From positions 1,033 to 65,032 of the forward strand of contig NZ_KK211165.1 in NCBI RefSeq assembly GCF_000620705.1: 64,000 nt of DNA, written 5' to 3'. The position numbers were made by a program, and so were the translations under genes. This document shows, piece by piece, positions 54,797-63,814 of this stretch (positions are counted from its first letter, which is position 1; each line of letters begins with the position of its first letter). This stretch comes from Nocardioides sp. URHA0020. GTDB taxonomy: Bacteria > Actinomycetota > Actinomycetes > Propionibacteriales > Nocardioidaceae. The notes under the pieces are model-generated. The model saw nothing but the letters and a program-made list of their open reading frames with translations. It was not told the DNA's origin and made no database searches.

Positions 54797-55975
54797 TCAC
54801 ATGCCAGGCATCGACGCGAGCGCCCGCACGAGCTCGTGGTCGGCCGCCAGGTCGGGCGCGACCGGGCCCAGCACCCGCTCGACCGCCGCCTCGTCGACCG
54901 GTCCGGGTGCGACGACCCAGCGGACCCAGGCCGCGACCACGCGTGCCGAGCCGGTCGGCAGCCGTCCCGCGGCGCGCTCCGCCCGCAGGCTGGGCAGGAT
55001 CCGCGCGGGGATCTTCTGGTCGCCGTCCAGGGCGACCTGGGCGAGCAGGTGCCGGATGCCCGGGTTGGCGAAGCGGGCCAGCAGCGCGACGCGGTAGGCC
55101 GCCGTCTCCGCCGGGGACTGCGGCAGCCGCCGGGCCGCCTCGTCCCACCACTCCTCGACCCAGCCGCGCAGCGTCGGGTCGGTGACCGCCTGCTGCACCG
55201 TCTCGTGACCGCGGGCGAGCCCGGCGTACGCCAGCAGCGAGTGGGCGCCGTTGAGCAGCCAGAGCTTGCGCCGCTCGTACGGCGCGACGTCATCCACGAA
55301 CGTCGCGTCCCAGTCCGGCCGACCGGCCGGGAACGCCCCGCTGAGGACCCACTCGGAGTAGGCCTCCGTCACCACCGGCGCCCGGTCCTCGACGCCGGTC
55401 TCCGCGAGCACCAGGGCCCGGTCGGCGTCCGTGGTCGCCGGGGTGATCCGGTCCACCATCGTCGTCACGAAGTCGACGTGGTCGTCGATCCAGGCCCGCA
55501 GCCCGGGCTCGGCCAGCTCGCGCACCACGGACCGCAGCATCGGGCCGTTGGCGGGGAGGTTGTCGCACGGCACCAGCGAGATCGCGCCCGCCCCGGCAGC
55601 GCGCCGCGCGGCGAGGCCCGCGACCAGCCGGGCCGGGGCGGCGCCGGGGCCCGGGCCGTAGCCCGCCTCGGTCACGGTGATCGTGACGACGCAGACCGCC
55701 GGGTCGGCGAGGTGCGCCAGCCACGCCTCGTGCTCGGAGGCCGCCCGGACGTCCGAGAGCGCGGCGATGCGGCGGAAGGTCGGGCCCGCCGGGCCCTGGG
55801 TCACCAGCGTGTAGCGGCCCCCCTGCGCGCGCAGCGCCTCCGCCAGGGCGGGACTGCGCCCGGTGAAGGCGGCGATGCCCCAGTCCTCGGCGTCCGGAGC
55901 GAGGTCGGTGTACCAGGCCTGGTGGGCGCGGAAGAAGCTGCCGAGGCCCAGGTGGACCAGCCGCACCGGCCTCAC
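54797..55975 (-). CDS. uxuB: Fructuronate reductase-type mannitol dehydrogenase (UxuB)
   Basis: A 392-residue long-chain polyol dehydrogenase. The N-terminal Rossmann motif is LVHLGLGSFFRAHQAWYTD; LVPCDNLPANG and the catalytic KLWLLNGAHS (K-x5-N-x2-H) follow. In the hexuronate pathway this enzyme reduces D-fructuronate to D-mannonate with NADH. The GTG 55975 start overlaps the uxaC stop, so the pair is translationally coupled, which supports fructuronate over mannitol or tagaturonate as substrate. No mannonate dehydratase (uxuA) gene is in the window. Confidence 0.85.
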   Translation of the reverse strand: MRPVRLVHLGLGSFFRAHQAWYTDLAPDAEDWGIAAFTGRSPALAEALRAQGGRYTLVTQGPAGPTFRRIAALSDVRAASEHEAWLAHLADPAVCVVTITVTEAGYGPGPGAAPARLVAGLAARRAAGAGAISLVPCDNLPANGPMLRSVVRELAEPGLRAWIDDHVDFVTTMVDRITPATTDADRALVLAETGVEDRAPVVTEAYSEWVLSGAFPAGRPDWDATFVDDVAPYERRKLWLLNGAHSLLAYAGLARGHETVQQAVTDPTLRGWVEEWWDEAARRLPQSPAETAAYRVALLARFANPGIRHLLAQVALDGDQKIPARILPSLRAERAAGRLPTGSARVVAAWVRWVVAPGPVDEAAVERVLGPVAPDLAADHELVRALASMPGM

Positions 55976-57414
55976 AGCTTGAACACCCGTCGCGGGCTCT
56001 CCACGAGCTCGCGGATCGTCTCGTGGGCCTCGTCGTCGGCCAGCCGGTGCTCGACGACCAGCTGGGCGAGGTGGCCCGCGTCCAGGCGTCGGGCCATGTC
56101 GTGCCGGGCCGGGATCGAGCAGAAGGCCCGCGTGTCGTCCACGAACCCCGACAGCTTGCCGAAGCCGACCGTCTCCGTCACCGCCGAGCGCCAGCGCCGG
56201 ATCGCGTCGGGTGCGTCGAGGAACCACCACGGCGCACCGACGTACACGCTCGGGTAGAAGCCGGCCAGCGGTGCGATCTCGCGGGAGAAGACGGTCTCGT
56301 CGACCGTGAAGAGCACCAGGTGCAGGTCGGGGTGCACCCCGAAGCGCTCGAGGATCGGCCGCAGCGCATCGGTGTACTCCATCGCGAGCGGCAGGTCGTG
56401 GCCCTGGTCGGGCCCGAAGCGCTCCAGCGTCGGACGGTGGTGGTTGCGCCGGATGCCCGGGTGCAGCGTCATCACCAGGCCGTCCTGGGTCGACATCCGC
56501 GCCATCTCGAAGAGCAGGTGCCGGCGGTACGCCGTGGTCTCGTCGGCGCTGGCCCGGCCGGCGTACGCCGCGCGGTGGATCCGGTCCGCCTCGACCTCGC
56601 TCAGCGGCTCGGACCCCAGGTCGACGTGGCTGTGGTCCGCCGATGTGCCGCCGTGGGCGACGAACCACGCCCGGCGTCGCTCCAGGGCGTCGACGAGGCC
56701 GGAGCGGGTGCCGGCATCCACGCCGGCGGCCGACCCGAGCGCGTCGACGGCTGCGCGCCAGCCCGGCTGCCCGGGCTCGAGGTAGCGGTCGGGGCGGAAG
56801 GTCGGCAGCACCCGGCCGGTGAAGCCGGGGTCCGCGGCGAGGGCGGCGTGCGGCGCGAGGTCGTCGACCGGGTCGTCGGTCGTGGCCAGCACCTCGATGG
56901 CGAACCGCTCGAAGAGCGCGCGCGGCCGGAACTCGGGCCGCTCGAGACAGCCCGCGACCTGGTCGTAGAGGGCGTCGGCCGACTGCTCGCTCGGGCGCTG
57001 CGTGACGCCGAAGATGTCGGCCAGCTCGGACTCGAACCAGTAGGCCACCGGCGTCCCGCGGAAGAGCGGCCAGTGGCTGCACAGGACGCGCCAGATCTCG
57101 CGCGACTCCGCCTCGGTCGGGTCGTCCACGCCGACACCCAGCCGCTCCAGGCCGATGCCGTGGGCGTGCAGCAGCCGCTTCACGTAGTGGTCCGGGGTGA
57201 TCAGCAGGCTGGCGGGGTCGCGGAACGGCTCGTCGGCGAGCAGCAGCGACGCCTCCACGTGCCCGTGCGGCGACAGGATCGGCAGCGCGGCCACGGACTC
57301 GTACAGCTCGCGCGCCACGGCGCGGGTGGTCGGGTCCGGCGGCAGCAGCCGGTCGGGGTGGGGCTCGAGGGCGGGCACCCCTCCACTGTCGCGCCGGCCG
57401 GTCCCGCTGGCCAT
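55972..57414 (-). CDS. uxaC: Glucuronate isomerase (UxaC)
   Basis: About 480 residues of the uronate isomerase family (amidohydrolase-like barrel). LPILSPHGHVEASLLL has the metal-binding HGH, then DPASLLITPDHYVKRLL, LHPGIRRNHH and VGAPWWFLDAPDAIRRW. It converts glucuronate to fructuronate (and galacturonate to tagaturonate). I use ATG 57414, which has AGGTGG six bases upstream; GTG 57378 (VPALEPHPDRLL), closer to the family's usual start, is the alternative. A LacI-type operator overlaps or precedes this start. Confidence 0.93.
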   Translation of the reverse strand: MASGTGRRDSGGVPALEPHPDRLLPPDPTTRAVARELYESVAALPILSPHGHVEASLLLADEPFRDPASLLITPDHYVKRLLHAHGIGLERLGVGVDDPTEAESREIWRVLCSHWPLFRGTPVAYWFESELADIFGVTQRPSEQSADALYDQVAGCLERPEFRPRALFERFAIEVLATTDDPVDDLAPHAALAADPGFTGRVLPTFRPDRYLEPGQPGWRAAVDALGSAAGVDAGTRSGLVDALERRRAWFVAHGGTSADHSHVDLGSEPLSEVEADRIHRAAYAGRASADETTAYRRHLLFEMARMSTQDGLVMTLHPGIRRNHHRPTLERFGPDQGHDLPLAMEYTDALRPILERFGVHPDLHLVLFTVDETVFSREIAPLAGFYPSVYVGAPWWFLDAPDAIRRWRSAVTETVGFGKLSGFVDDTRAFCSIPARHDMARRLDAGHLAQLVVEHRLADDEAHETIRELVESPRRVFKL

Positions 57415-57423
57415 CGGTTGCCA
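57408..57423. promoter_or_regulatory. LacI-type operator at the uxaC start
   Basis: TGGCCATCGGTTGCCA has one perfect GGTTGCCA half-site and a near-match on the other side. It overlaps ATG 57414 of uxaC, so a bound repressor would block the operon. It matches the operator in front of the LacI gene (59312-59327). Confidence 0.65.
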
Positions 57424-57460
57424 CCTGTTGTCGCGGCCCCCCGGCGCTCGGCGCAACACC

Positions 57461-57476
57461 TGGCAACCTCTTGTCG
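57461..57476. promoter_or_regulatory. LacI-type operator upstream of uidA
   Basis: TGGCAACC followed by a weak second half TCTTGTCG, 30 bp before the uidA start in the uxaC-uidA divergent region. It and the 57408 site are both followed by a TTGTCGCG stretch. Confidence 0.6.
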
Positions 57477-57506
57477 CGCGCTGCGGGGCCGTGCCTCAAT
57501 GACCGG

Positions 57507-59282
57507 ATGATGCGCCCCCAGGACACCCCGACCCGTGAGACGAAGTCGCTCGACGGGCTGTGGGACTTCGTGCTCGACGCCGCCGGCGACGGCCGCCGCG
57601 ACCAGTGGTGGCGGGCGCCGCTGGTGGGCTCGCGCAGCATGCCGGTGCCCGCCAGCTACAACGACATCGTCCCCAGCGCCGACTTCCGCGACCACGTGGG
57701 TGACGCGTGGTACCAACGTCGGGTCCAGGTCCCGGCCGGATGGGTCGGACAGCGGATCGTGCTGCGCTTCGACGCGGCCACGCACCGGGCCACGGTGTAC
57801 GTCGACGACGTCGAGGTGGTCTCGCACGAGGGCGGCTACACGCCGTTCGAGGCCGACGTCACCGCCCTGGTGACTCCGGGCAGCGCCGCCCGGGTGACGG
57901 TCGTCGTCAACAACGAGCTCACGTTCCGGTCCATCCCGCCCGGTGAGGTGCTCGACGACGGCGGCCGCCGACGGCAGCGCTACCACCACGACTTCTTCAA
58001 CTACGCCGGGCTGCACCGGACGGTCCGCCTCTGCAGCACGCCCAGGGTCCACGTCGCCGACCTCGTCGTGACCACAGGGCTCGACGACGGCACCGGCACC
58101 GTGGGGTACGACGTCGAGGTCGGCGGCGGCGTCGCCGAGGTGAGCGTCGCGCTGGTCGACGCCGAGGGTCGGGAGGTCGCCACCGGGTCGGGCGCGAGCG
58201 GCACGCTCGTCGTGCCGGACGTGCACCCGTGGCGGCCCGGCGAGGGCTACCTCCACGACCTGGTCGTCACGTTGCACGTCGACGGTGTCGTCATCGACAC
58301 CTGCACCCAGCCGGTCGGCGTCCGCACCGTCGAGGTGCGTGGCAGCAGCTTCCTCATCAACGGGGAGCCCTTCTACTTCAGGGGGTTCGGGAAGCACGAG
58401 GACGCGGCGGTGCGCGGCAAGGGCCACGACGACGCGCTGATGGTGCACGACTTCGAGCTCATGGCCTGGATCGGCGCCAACTCGTTCCGCACCTCGCACT
58501 ACCCGTACGCCGAGGAGGTGCTCGACTACGCCGACCGTCACGGCATCGTGGTCATCGACGAGACCGCCGCCGTCGGTCTCAACCTGCCCCTGTCCGGCGG
58601 CCAGATCGGTGCCGACACCAGGGCGACGTACTCGTCCGAGACCATCGACGACACCACCCGGGAGGTGCACGCGCAGGCGATCCGCGAGCTCGTCGCCCGC
58701 GACCGCAACCACCCCAGCGTCGTCGTCTGGTGCATCGCCAACGAGCCCGAGACGACGTCGGAGGAGTCGCGGGCCTACTTCGCGCCGCTGCTCGACCTGA
58801 CCCGCGAGCTCGACCCGACCCGTCCCGTCGGCGTCGTCAACATGTTCCTCGCGCCCGCCGGCCGCTGCCGGGTCAGCGACCTGTGCGACATCACGATGAT
58901 CAACCGCTACTACGGCTGGTACGTCGACGCCGGCGACCTGGCCGCCGCCGAGGTGCGGCTCGAGGCGGAGCTCCGGGCGTGGGCGGCGCAGGGTCGGCCG
59001 GTGGTGCTCACGGAGTACGGCGGTGACGCGCTGCCCGGTCTGCACGCGATCGCGGACGTGCCGTGGACCGAGGAGTACCAGGTCGCGCTGCTCGACATGA
59101 CCCACCGGGTGCTCGACCGGGTCGACGGGGTGGTCGGCGAGCACGTGTGGAACTTCGCCGACTTCGCGACCTCCTCCGGGGTCTCGCGGGTGGACGGCAA
59201 CCGCAAGGGGGTGTTCACCCGCGAGCGCCGGCCCAAGGCCGTGGCGCACGCGCTGCGCCGGCGCTGGCGGCCCACCGCCTGA
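57507..59282 (+). CDS. uidA: Beta-glucuronidase (UidA, GH2)
   Basis: A 591-residue GH2 enzyme (E. coli UidA has 603). Acid/base Glu413 (CIANEPET), nucleophile Glu503 (VVLTEYGGD) and the glucuronate-specific N-x-K pair Asn565/Lys567 (GNRKGVFTR) fall within a residue or two of the E. coli positions (E413, E504, N566, K568), which supports glucuronidase over galactosidase activity. There is no signal peptide. ATG 57507 is followed directly by a second ATG. It is divergent from uxaC-uxuB, which use its product. Confidence 0.95.
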   Translation: MMRPQDTPTRETKSLDGLWDFVLDAAGDGRRDQWWRAPLVGSRSMPVPASYNDIVPSADFRDHVGDAWYQRRVQVPAGWVGQRIVLRFDAATHRATVYVDDVEVVSHEGGYTPFEADVTALVTPGSAARVTVVVNNELTFRSIPPGEVLDDGGRRRQRYHHDFFNYAGLHRTVRLCSTPRVHVADLVVTTGLDDGTGTVGYDVEVGGGVAEVSVALVDAEGREVATGSGASGTLVVPDVHPWRPGEGYLHDLVVTLHVDGVVIDTCTQPVGVRTVEVRGSSFLINGEPFYFRGFGKHEDAAVRGKGHDDALMVHDFELMAWIGANSFRTSHYPYAEEVLDYADRHGIVVIDETAAVGLNLPLSGGQIGADTRATYSSETIDDTTREVHAQAIRELVARDRNHPSVVVWCIANEPETTSEESRAYFAPLLDLTRELDPTRPVGVVNMFLAPAGRCRVSDLCDITMINRYYGWYVDAGDLAAAEVRLEAELRAWAAQGRPVVLTEYGGDALPGLHAIADVPWTEEYQVALLDMTHRVLDRVDGVVGEHVWNFADFATSSGVSRVDGNRKGVFTRERRPKAVAHALRRRWRPTA

Positions 59283-59311
59283 CGCACCGCCTGACCCACC
59301 GCCTGAGCCGC

Positions 59312-59327
59312 TGGCAACCGGTTGCCG
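59312..59327. promoter_or_regulatory. LacI operator at its own promoter
   Basis: TGGCAACCGGTTGCCG holds a 14-bp perfect palindrome (59313-59326) of the LacI/GalR type with a central CG. It lies 20 bp before the GTG start of the LacI gene and next to a TACGTT -10-like element (59336-59341), so it suggests autoregulation. Confidence 0.8.
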
Positions 59328-59347
59328 TTCGCGACTACGTTGACGGG

Positions 59348-60346
59348 GTGGCGAAGCAGGCGACGATCTACGACGTCGCGGCGCTGGCCGGGGTCGCGCC
59401 CTCGACGGTCTCCCGCACCTTCTCCCGGCCGGGACGCGTCAACGCCGAGACCGCGGCCCGCGTCCGGGAGGTGGCCGCGGAGCTGGGCTACCGCACGAAC
59501 CGGATCGCGCAGGCCCTGACCACGGCGCGCACCGGAGTCGTGGCGCTGACCGTCTCCGACATCGGCAACCCCTACTACCTCGAGATCATCCGCGGCGCCG
59601 AGGCCGCGGCCTCCGCCGCCGGGTGCACGATGCTGCTCTCCGACTCCCGGGAGTCCGCCCGTCACGAGCAGCAGGTGCTCGAGCGGACGCTCCCGCTGGT
59701 CGACGGTCTCGTGCTCGCAGGCTCCCGGATGTCCGACACCGCCATCCGTGCGGCGGCCCGGCAGCGTCCGGTGGTGGTCCTCAACCGGGTCGTGACCGAC
59801 CTGCCCAGCATCGCGCCCGACCACGCCCTCGGTGCCCGGAGCGCGCTGGAGCACCTCGCGGGGCTCGGACACCGCCGGGTCGCCTACCTCGCCGGCCCCG
59901 AGGCCTCGTGGGCCGACGGCATGCGCTGGCGGTCCGTGCTCGAGACGGGCCAGCAGCTCGGGGTCAAGGTCACCCGGCTGGGTCCCTACCCGCCGACGGT
60001 CGCCGGCGGGTCCCGGGCGGCGCAGGAGCTGCCCGCGGCCACCGGCGCGGTGGTCGCCTACAACGACCAGGTCGCGATCGGCCTGGTCCGGGGCATCCAG
60101 CAGCGCGGCGGTCGGGTGCCCGACGACGTCAGCGTCGTCGGCTTCGACAACATCTTCGCCGCCGACCTGGTCCTGCCCGGTCTCACCACGGTGGCCGCGC
60201 CGGCGCGGGAGATGGGGGCGCGGGCGGTCGAGACGCTCGTGTCGCGCGAGGGACGCACCTACGAGCGGGCGATGGTGCTCCCGACCCGGCTGGTCGTGCG
60301 GGGCTCGACGGCTCCACCCAGACGGAAGAGCACCTCGCCGGCCTGA
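59348..60346 (+). CDS. LacI-family repressor of glucuronide genes
   Basis: A 332-residue repressor. The N-terminal helix-turn-helix and hinge are ATIYDVAALAGVAPSTVSRT, then VREVAAELGYRTNRIAQAL. A periplasmic-binding-protein-like ligand domain follows (VALTVSDIGNPYYLEIIRGA, then VVGFDNIFAADLVLPGLTTV). The GTG start at 59348 is seven bases from a -10-like TACGTT, consistent with a leaderless transcript. Operators matching its type stand before this gene, uxaC and uidA. The inducer is probably glucuronate, fructuronate or a glucuronide (inference). Its last 88 bp overlap the LarA-family gene on the other strand. Confidence 0.9.
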   Translation: MAKQATIYDVAALAGVAPSTVSRTFSRPGRVNAETAARVREVAAELGYRTNRIAQALTTARTGVVALTVSDIGNPYYLEIIRGAEAAASAAGCTMLLSDSRESARHEQQVLERTLPLVDGLVLAGSRMSDTAIRAAARQRPVVVLNRVVTDLPSIAPDHALGARSALEHLAGLGHRRVAYLAGPEASWADGMRWRSVLETGQQLGVKVTRLGPYPPTVAGGSRAAQELPAATGAVVAYNDQVAIGLVRGIQQRGGRVPDDVSVVGFDNIFAADLVLPGLTTVAAPAREMGARAVETLVSREGRTYERAMVLPTRLVVRGSTAPPRRKSTSPA

Positions 60347-61539
60347 GGCACGACCAGGGTCTCCGGGTCGGCGCCGTACGCCGCGAGGTCGACCTCGGCC
60401 GGGTCGAGGTGGTTGAGGTTGGCCGCGCGTACGACGGCCTCGGGGATGCCGGTCGCCAGCGTGACGGTCACCCGCAGCCGCTCACCGTGCTCGGCGTCGT
60501 ACGTCCCGGCGCCGCGCAGGTGCGTCGAGTGCGCCAGCACCCCCCAGTGCAGGTGGGAGAAGCGCTCCCACTGCGCGGTGAAGTAGTCACGGCAGTGGTA
60601 GCCGATGTCGTTGATCTCCGGGTGCATCGCGGAGATCTGGGTGATGTGCGGGGCGTAGATGATCACCTCGCCGCCGTCGGCCACGACCGGCTCGACCTTG
60701 TAGAAGCCCTTGGCGGCGGTCCACATGTCGTCGTACTTCTCGGGGACCAGCGACACCACGCGGCGCACCGGTCGGTCCAGGTGGCGGATGTGGGTCCGGG
60801 CGGAGACGGCGGCGCACGCGGCCCAGGCGTCCTCGGGCGCGCCGAAGGACATCGCCCGCAGCGTGCCGCTCCCCGACGTCACCACGAGGCAGAGCGCGTG
60901 CCGCTCGGTCGGGATCATCGCCGCGGCCTCGTCGATCAGGGCGCGGACCGGGGTGGTGCCCGGCGTGCCGATGATCTCGACGCTGGAGATGAGCGCCCCG
61001 AGCCAGTGCGAGAGGTCGATGACCTCGGGGCCGGCGACGCCCGGGAAGAAGTACTTGTTGCCGCCCGAGAAGCCGACGACCTCGTGCGGGAAGACCGGAC
61101 CGACGACGACCACCACGTCGCTCTCGACGACGTGCCGGTTGATCCGCACCTCGACGGCCTGGTCGAGCCGCCCGTCGGAGAGCTGTCGCACCCGGTCGGC
61201 CCCGATGCTGCCGAGCGACACGAACGTCTCGGGCTCCCACCACGCATGGTTCGCCACCACCAGGCCGGGGTGCGGCCCACCGACGTGGACGTCCAGCTGC
61301 TCCTCGCTCAGGGCCGCGTGCGTGCCGAGCGCGACCAGCGCGGTCATGGAGCTGACCCGGTCCACCAGCGCGGCGTGGATCTCCCGCACCAGCCGGGGCA
61401 GCGGGCAGCTGCGCGTGGCGTCCGGGATGACGAGGCAGACGCTCCTGCCGTCCAGGTCGAGGCCGTCGAGCGACGCCCGGACGAACGCGGCGACCTGTGC
61501 GTCGTCGAGCTCGACGTCCGGTCCGCCGATCAGGGTCAT
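60259..61539 (-). CDS. LarA-family nickel-pincer racemase/epimerase
   Basis: A 426-residue protein of the lactate racemase (LarA) family. The residues that bind the nickel-pincer cofactor in LarA (His174, Lys184, His200) appear as His152 (FPHEVVG), Lys162 (GFSGGNKYFFPG) and His178 with identical spacing, and GTHAALSEEQ is present upstream. No larB, larC or larE cofactor genes are in the window. Family members racemise lactate, malate or other 2-hydroxy acids, or epimerise sugar acids. A sugar-acid substrate would fit the glucuronate genes, but that is inference. ATG 61539 is preferred to GTG 61548. Confidence 0.82.
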   Translation of the reverse strand: MTLIGGPDVELDDAQVAAFVRASLDGLDLDGRSVCLVIPDATRSCPLPRLVREIHAALVDRVSSMTALVALGTHAALSEEQLDVHVGGPHPGLVVANHAWWEPETFVSLGSIGADRVRQLSDGRLDQAVEVRINRHVVESDVVVVVGPVFPHEVVGFSGGNKYFFPGVAGPEVIDLSHWLGALISSVEIIGTPGTTPVRALIDEAAAMIPTERHALCLVVTSGSGTLRAMSFGAPEDAWAACAAVSARTHIRHLDRPVRRVVSLVPEKYDDMWTAAKGFYKVEPVVADGGEVIIYAPHITQISAMHPEINDIGYHCRDYFTAQWERFSHLHWGVLAHSTHLRGAGTYDAEHGERLRVTVTLATGIPEAVVRAANLNHLDPAEVDLAAYGADPETLVVPQAGEVLFRLGGAVEPRTTSRVGSTIARS

Positions 61540-61620
61540 GCTCCGCACTCTGCCACCTGCCTGGAGATCACCGGAGGACGAGGCCCGCGTCCGGGTCGGG
61601 TCCCGGCGGCACGGCCGGGG

Positions 61621-62550
61621 TCAGGCGTGGCTGACGATCGGCCCGCCGTTCAGCGCGACCATCTCCGGCCACAGGCTGGGGATGTTCAGCGTGACCGTCG
61701 GCTCGTGGTCGGTGAGCTCGACGTACGCCCGGTGCAGGTTGCACACGACGCGCTCGCTCTCGGGCAGGTCGGCGTACGGGCTGTCCTGCAGGGCCTTCTG
61801 CGCCGCCTCGAGCGGCGTCAGCCCGGCGGCGTACGACGTCGTCGCGATGTCGCTGATCCACCCGACGTACGCCTCCAGCTCGTCGAGCACGCGGCCGACG
61901 TCCTCGCCGCGGCAGACCGGCCCGTGGCCGGGCAGCAGCACCTCGGGCTCGAGCGCCCGCATCCGCTGGGTGGCCCTCCGGAAGCCCAGCATCGAGCCCT
62001 CCATGAAGATCGGGTGGCCACCGGAGAAGGCGAGGTCGCCGGCGAACATCACCTTCTGCTCCGGCAGCCAGACGCCCACGTCGTTGGTGGAGTGCGCCGG
62101 ACCCATGATCTTCAGCTCGACCGCGAACTCGTCGAGGTGCAGCGAGATGTCGCTGTCGATGGTCAGGTCGGGCGCGCGGACGACGAGGTCGCCGTAGTCG
62201 GCCGGCAGCTCCTGGGTGGCGGCCAGGCCGGCGCGCAGCACCCCCGCACGGCAGAGGTGGTGGCCGATGATCGTGGTCGTCGGCGGCAGGAAGCCGTTGC
62301 CGTAGGTGTGGTCGGGGTGCGAGTGCGTGTTGACCGCGATCTTCGGGTCACGCTCGGAGACGCCCGCGACCTCGGCCAGGAAGGCACGGTTGCGCCTCTC
62401 CGTCGAGGTGGTGTCGACGATGACGGCGTCGCCCGACGCGTCGGTGATGACGCCGCAGTTGTTCACCATCCAGCCGCCATCGGGCTGCACGAAGGCGAAC
62501 ACGCCCGGAGCCATCTCTTCGAGGTACGAGTCGCCGTCATCCCAGGTCAT
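61621..62550 (-). CDS. MBL-fold metallo-hydrolase
   Basis: A 309-residue metallo-beta-lactamase-fold enzyme. HSHPDH (His76-His81) is the metal motif, and HSTNDVGVWLPEQKVMFAGD with LLPGHGPVCRG gives later His and Asp ligands. It resembles quinoprotein relay or alkylsulfatase-type hydrolases, and the substrate is unknown. ATG 62550 is used; an in-frame start at 62601 has no better ribosome site. Confidence 0.85.
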   Translation of the reverse strand: MTWDDGDSYLEEMAPGVFAFVQPDGGWMVNNCGVITDASGDAVIVDTTSTERRNRAFLAEVAGVSERDPKIAVNTHSHPDHTYGNGFLPPTTTIIGHHLCRAGVLRAGLAATQELPADYGDLVVRAPDLTIDSDISLHLDEFAVELKIMGPAHSTNDVGVWLPEQKVMFAGDLAFSGGHPIFMEGSMLGFRRATQRMRALEPEVLLPGHGPVCRGEDVGRVLDELEAYVGWISDIATTSYAAGLTPLEAAQKALQDSPYADLPESERVVCNLHRAYVELTDHEPTVTLNIPSLWPEMVALNGGPIVSHA

Positions 62551-62724
62551 GGCTCCAGTCAGCCCGACGGCCCGCGACCGGACAAGAGTGGCGGCCATCA
62601 CGTCCGCCGATCACTGGCATCCGTGATCGGCGGTTCTCGAGCCCGGCCGCCGCTCGGAGGCGTCGACCGTGCCGGCAACCGGGCCCGACCGGGCCGTGCG
62701 CCGGCCCACCCTTGGCCTGCGTCG

Positions 62725-63672
62725 CTACGTGGCGAGTCGGTCGAGCTGGTCCTCCAGGTCGATCGCCACGTCGTGCAGCAGACCGCGCAGCCACACCCCT
62801 GCCGGATCCTTCTCCCGCCGAGGGTGCCAGTGGGCCGCCTCGGTGATCCTGACCGGGTCCATCGGCGTCTCCGCGATCACGAGGTCGAGCATCTCGAGGC
62901 AGCGGCGGGCCAGCCGGGACGGCACGAAGGCGCACATGTCGGTGCCGGCGACGGCGAAGGGCAGCGTCAGCAGGCTGGTGACCTGCACCAGCACGTTGCG
63001 TCCACCGAGCCCCTTCTCCTCGACCTCGACCTCGAGGGGGCGTCGCCGGTCGCCGGCCGCGGCGAACTCGGCGACCGCGTGCGGCATCGTCATCAGGTCG
63101 TCGAGGGTGAGCGCCCCGTCCTCGAGGCGCGGGTGGTCCGCGGCCACCAGGCAGACCAGCTCGTCGGTGAAGACCGGCTGCGTGCGGCCCGGGAACTCGA
63201 AGCCGAGCGGTGCCACGAGGAGGTCACGCCGCATCAGCTGCGTCTCGACCTGGTCGCGCCGTACGTCGAGGGGGTCCAGGGCCAGCGTGCACCCCGGCGC
63301 CTGCTCGGCGAAGACGCGGGTGAGCGGCTCGGCGAGCACGGTCATGGCGTACTCCGAGATGCTGACCGTGAACCTCTTGGTGCTGGTCGCCGCGTCGAAG
63401 TCGCGCTGGTTGCCCAGCAGCGCCTCCGCCGCCTCGACCGCCTCGGCCACGACCGGTCGCAGGTCCTCGGCCAGGGGGGTCAGCTCGAAGCCCCGACCCG
63501 CTCGCACCAGCAGCTCGTCGTCGAACTGCTTGCGCAGCCGGGCCAGCGCCCCGCTCATCGCCGGCTGGCTCATCGTCATCCGCTCGCCCGCGTGCGTCAG
63601 GTTGCGCTCCTCGATCAGGGCGTGCAGGGCGAGCAGCAGGTTGGCGTCGACCCCTCGCAGCTGCTCCCTCAC
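62725..63672 (-). CDS. LysR-family regulator
   Basis: A 315-residue LysR protein with the NodD-like pattern. The N-terminal winged helix is NLLLALHALIEERNLTHAGE, then MSQPAMSGALARLRKQFDDE and LLVRAGRGFELTP; a ligand-binding domain follows. The start is GTG 63672. It is divergent from a closely similar LysR gene. The gene it controls is not obvious; the metallo-hydrolase gene on the same strand is a candidate. Confidence 0.92.
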   Translation of the reverse strand: MREQLRGVDANLLLALHALIEERNLTHAGERMTMSQPAMSGALARLRKQFDDELLVRAGRGFELTPLAEDLRPVVAEAVEAAEALLGNQRDFDAATSTKRFTVSISEYAMTVLAEPLTRVFAEQAPGCTLALDPLDVRRDQVETQLMRRDLLVAPLGFEFPGRTQPVFTDELVCLVAADHPRLEDGALTLDDLMTMPHAVAEFAAAGDRRRPLEVEVEEKGLGGRNVLVQVTSLLTLPFAVAGTDMCAFVPSRLARRCLEMLDLVIAETPMDPVRITEAAHWHPRREKDPAGVWLRGLLHDVAIDLEDQLDRLAT

Positions 63673-63814
63673 GAGTCCGACAGTAGTGGCAGAGTGACGC
63701 CCACCACATGAGGCCTCGGGCCTTCACACGAGACCCACAGGTACGACGAGCACGGTGGTCGCAGGGGCGAGCGCGGCAGCGCTCGGCACCACCATCCGGC
63801 GAGAGGAGATGCGC

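Noticed and set aside
59623..63711. 4-kb plus-strand open frame
   Set aside because: It covers the LacI gene out of frame and runs antisense to the LarA-family, MBL and LysR genes; no domain is recognisable in it.
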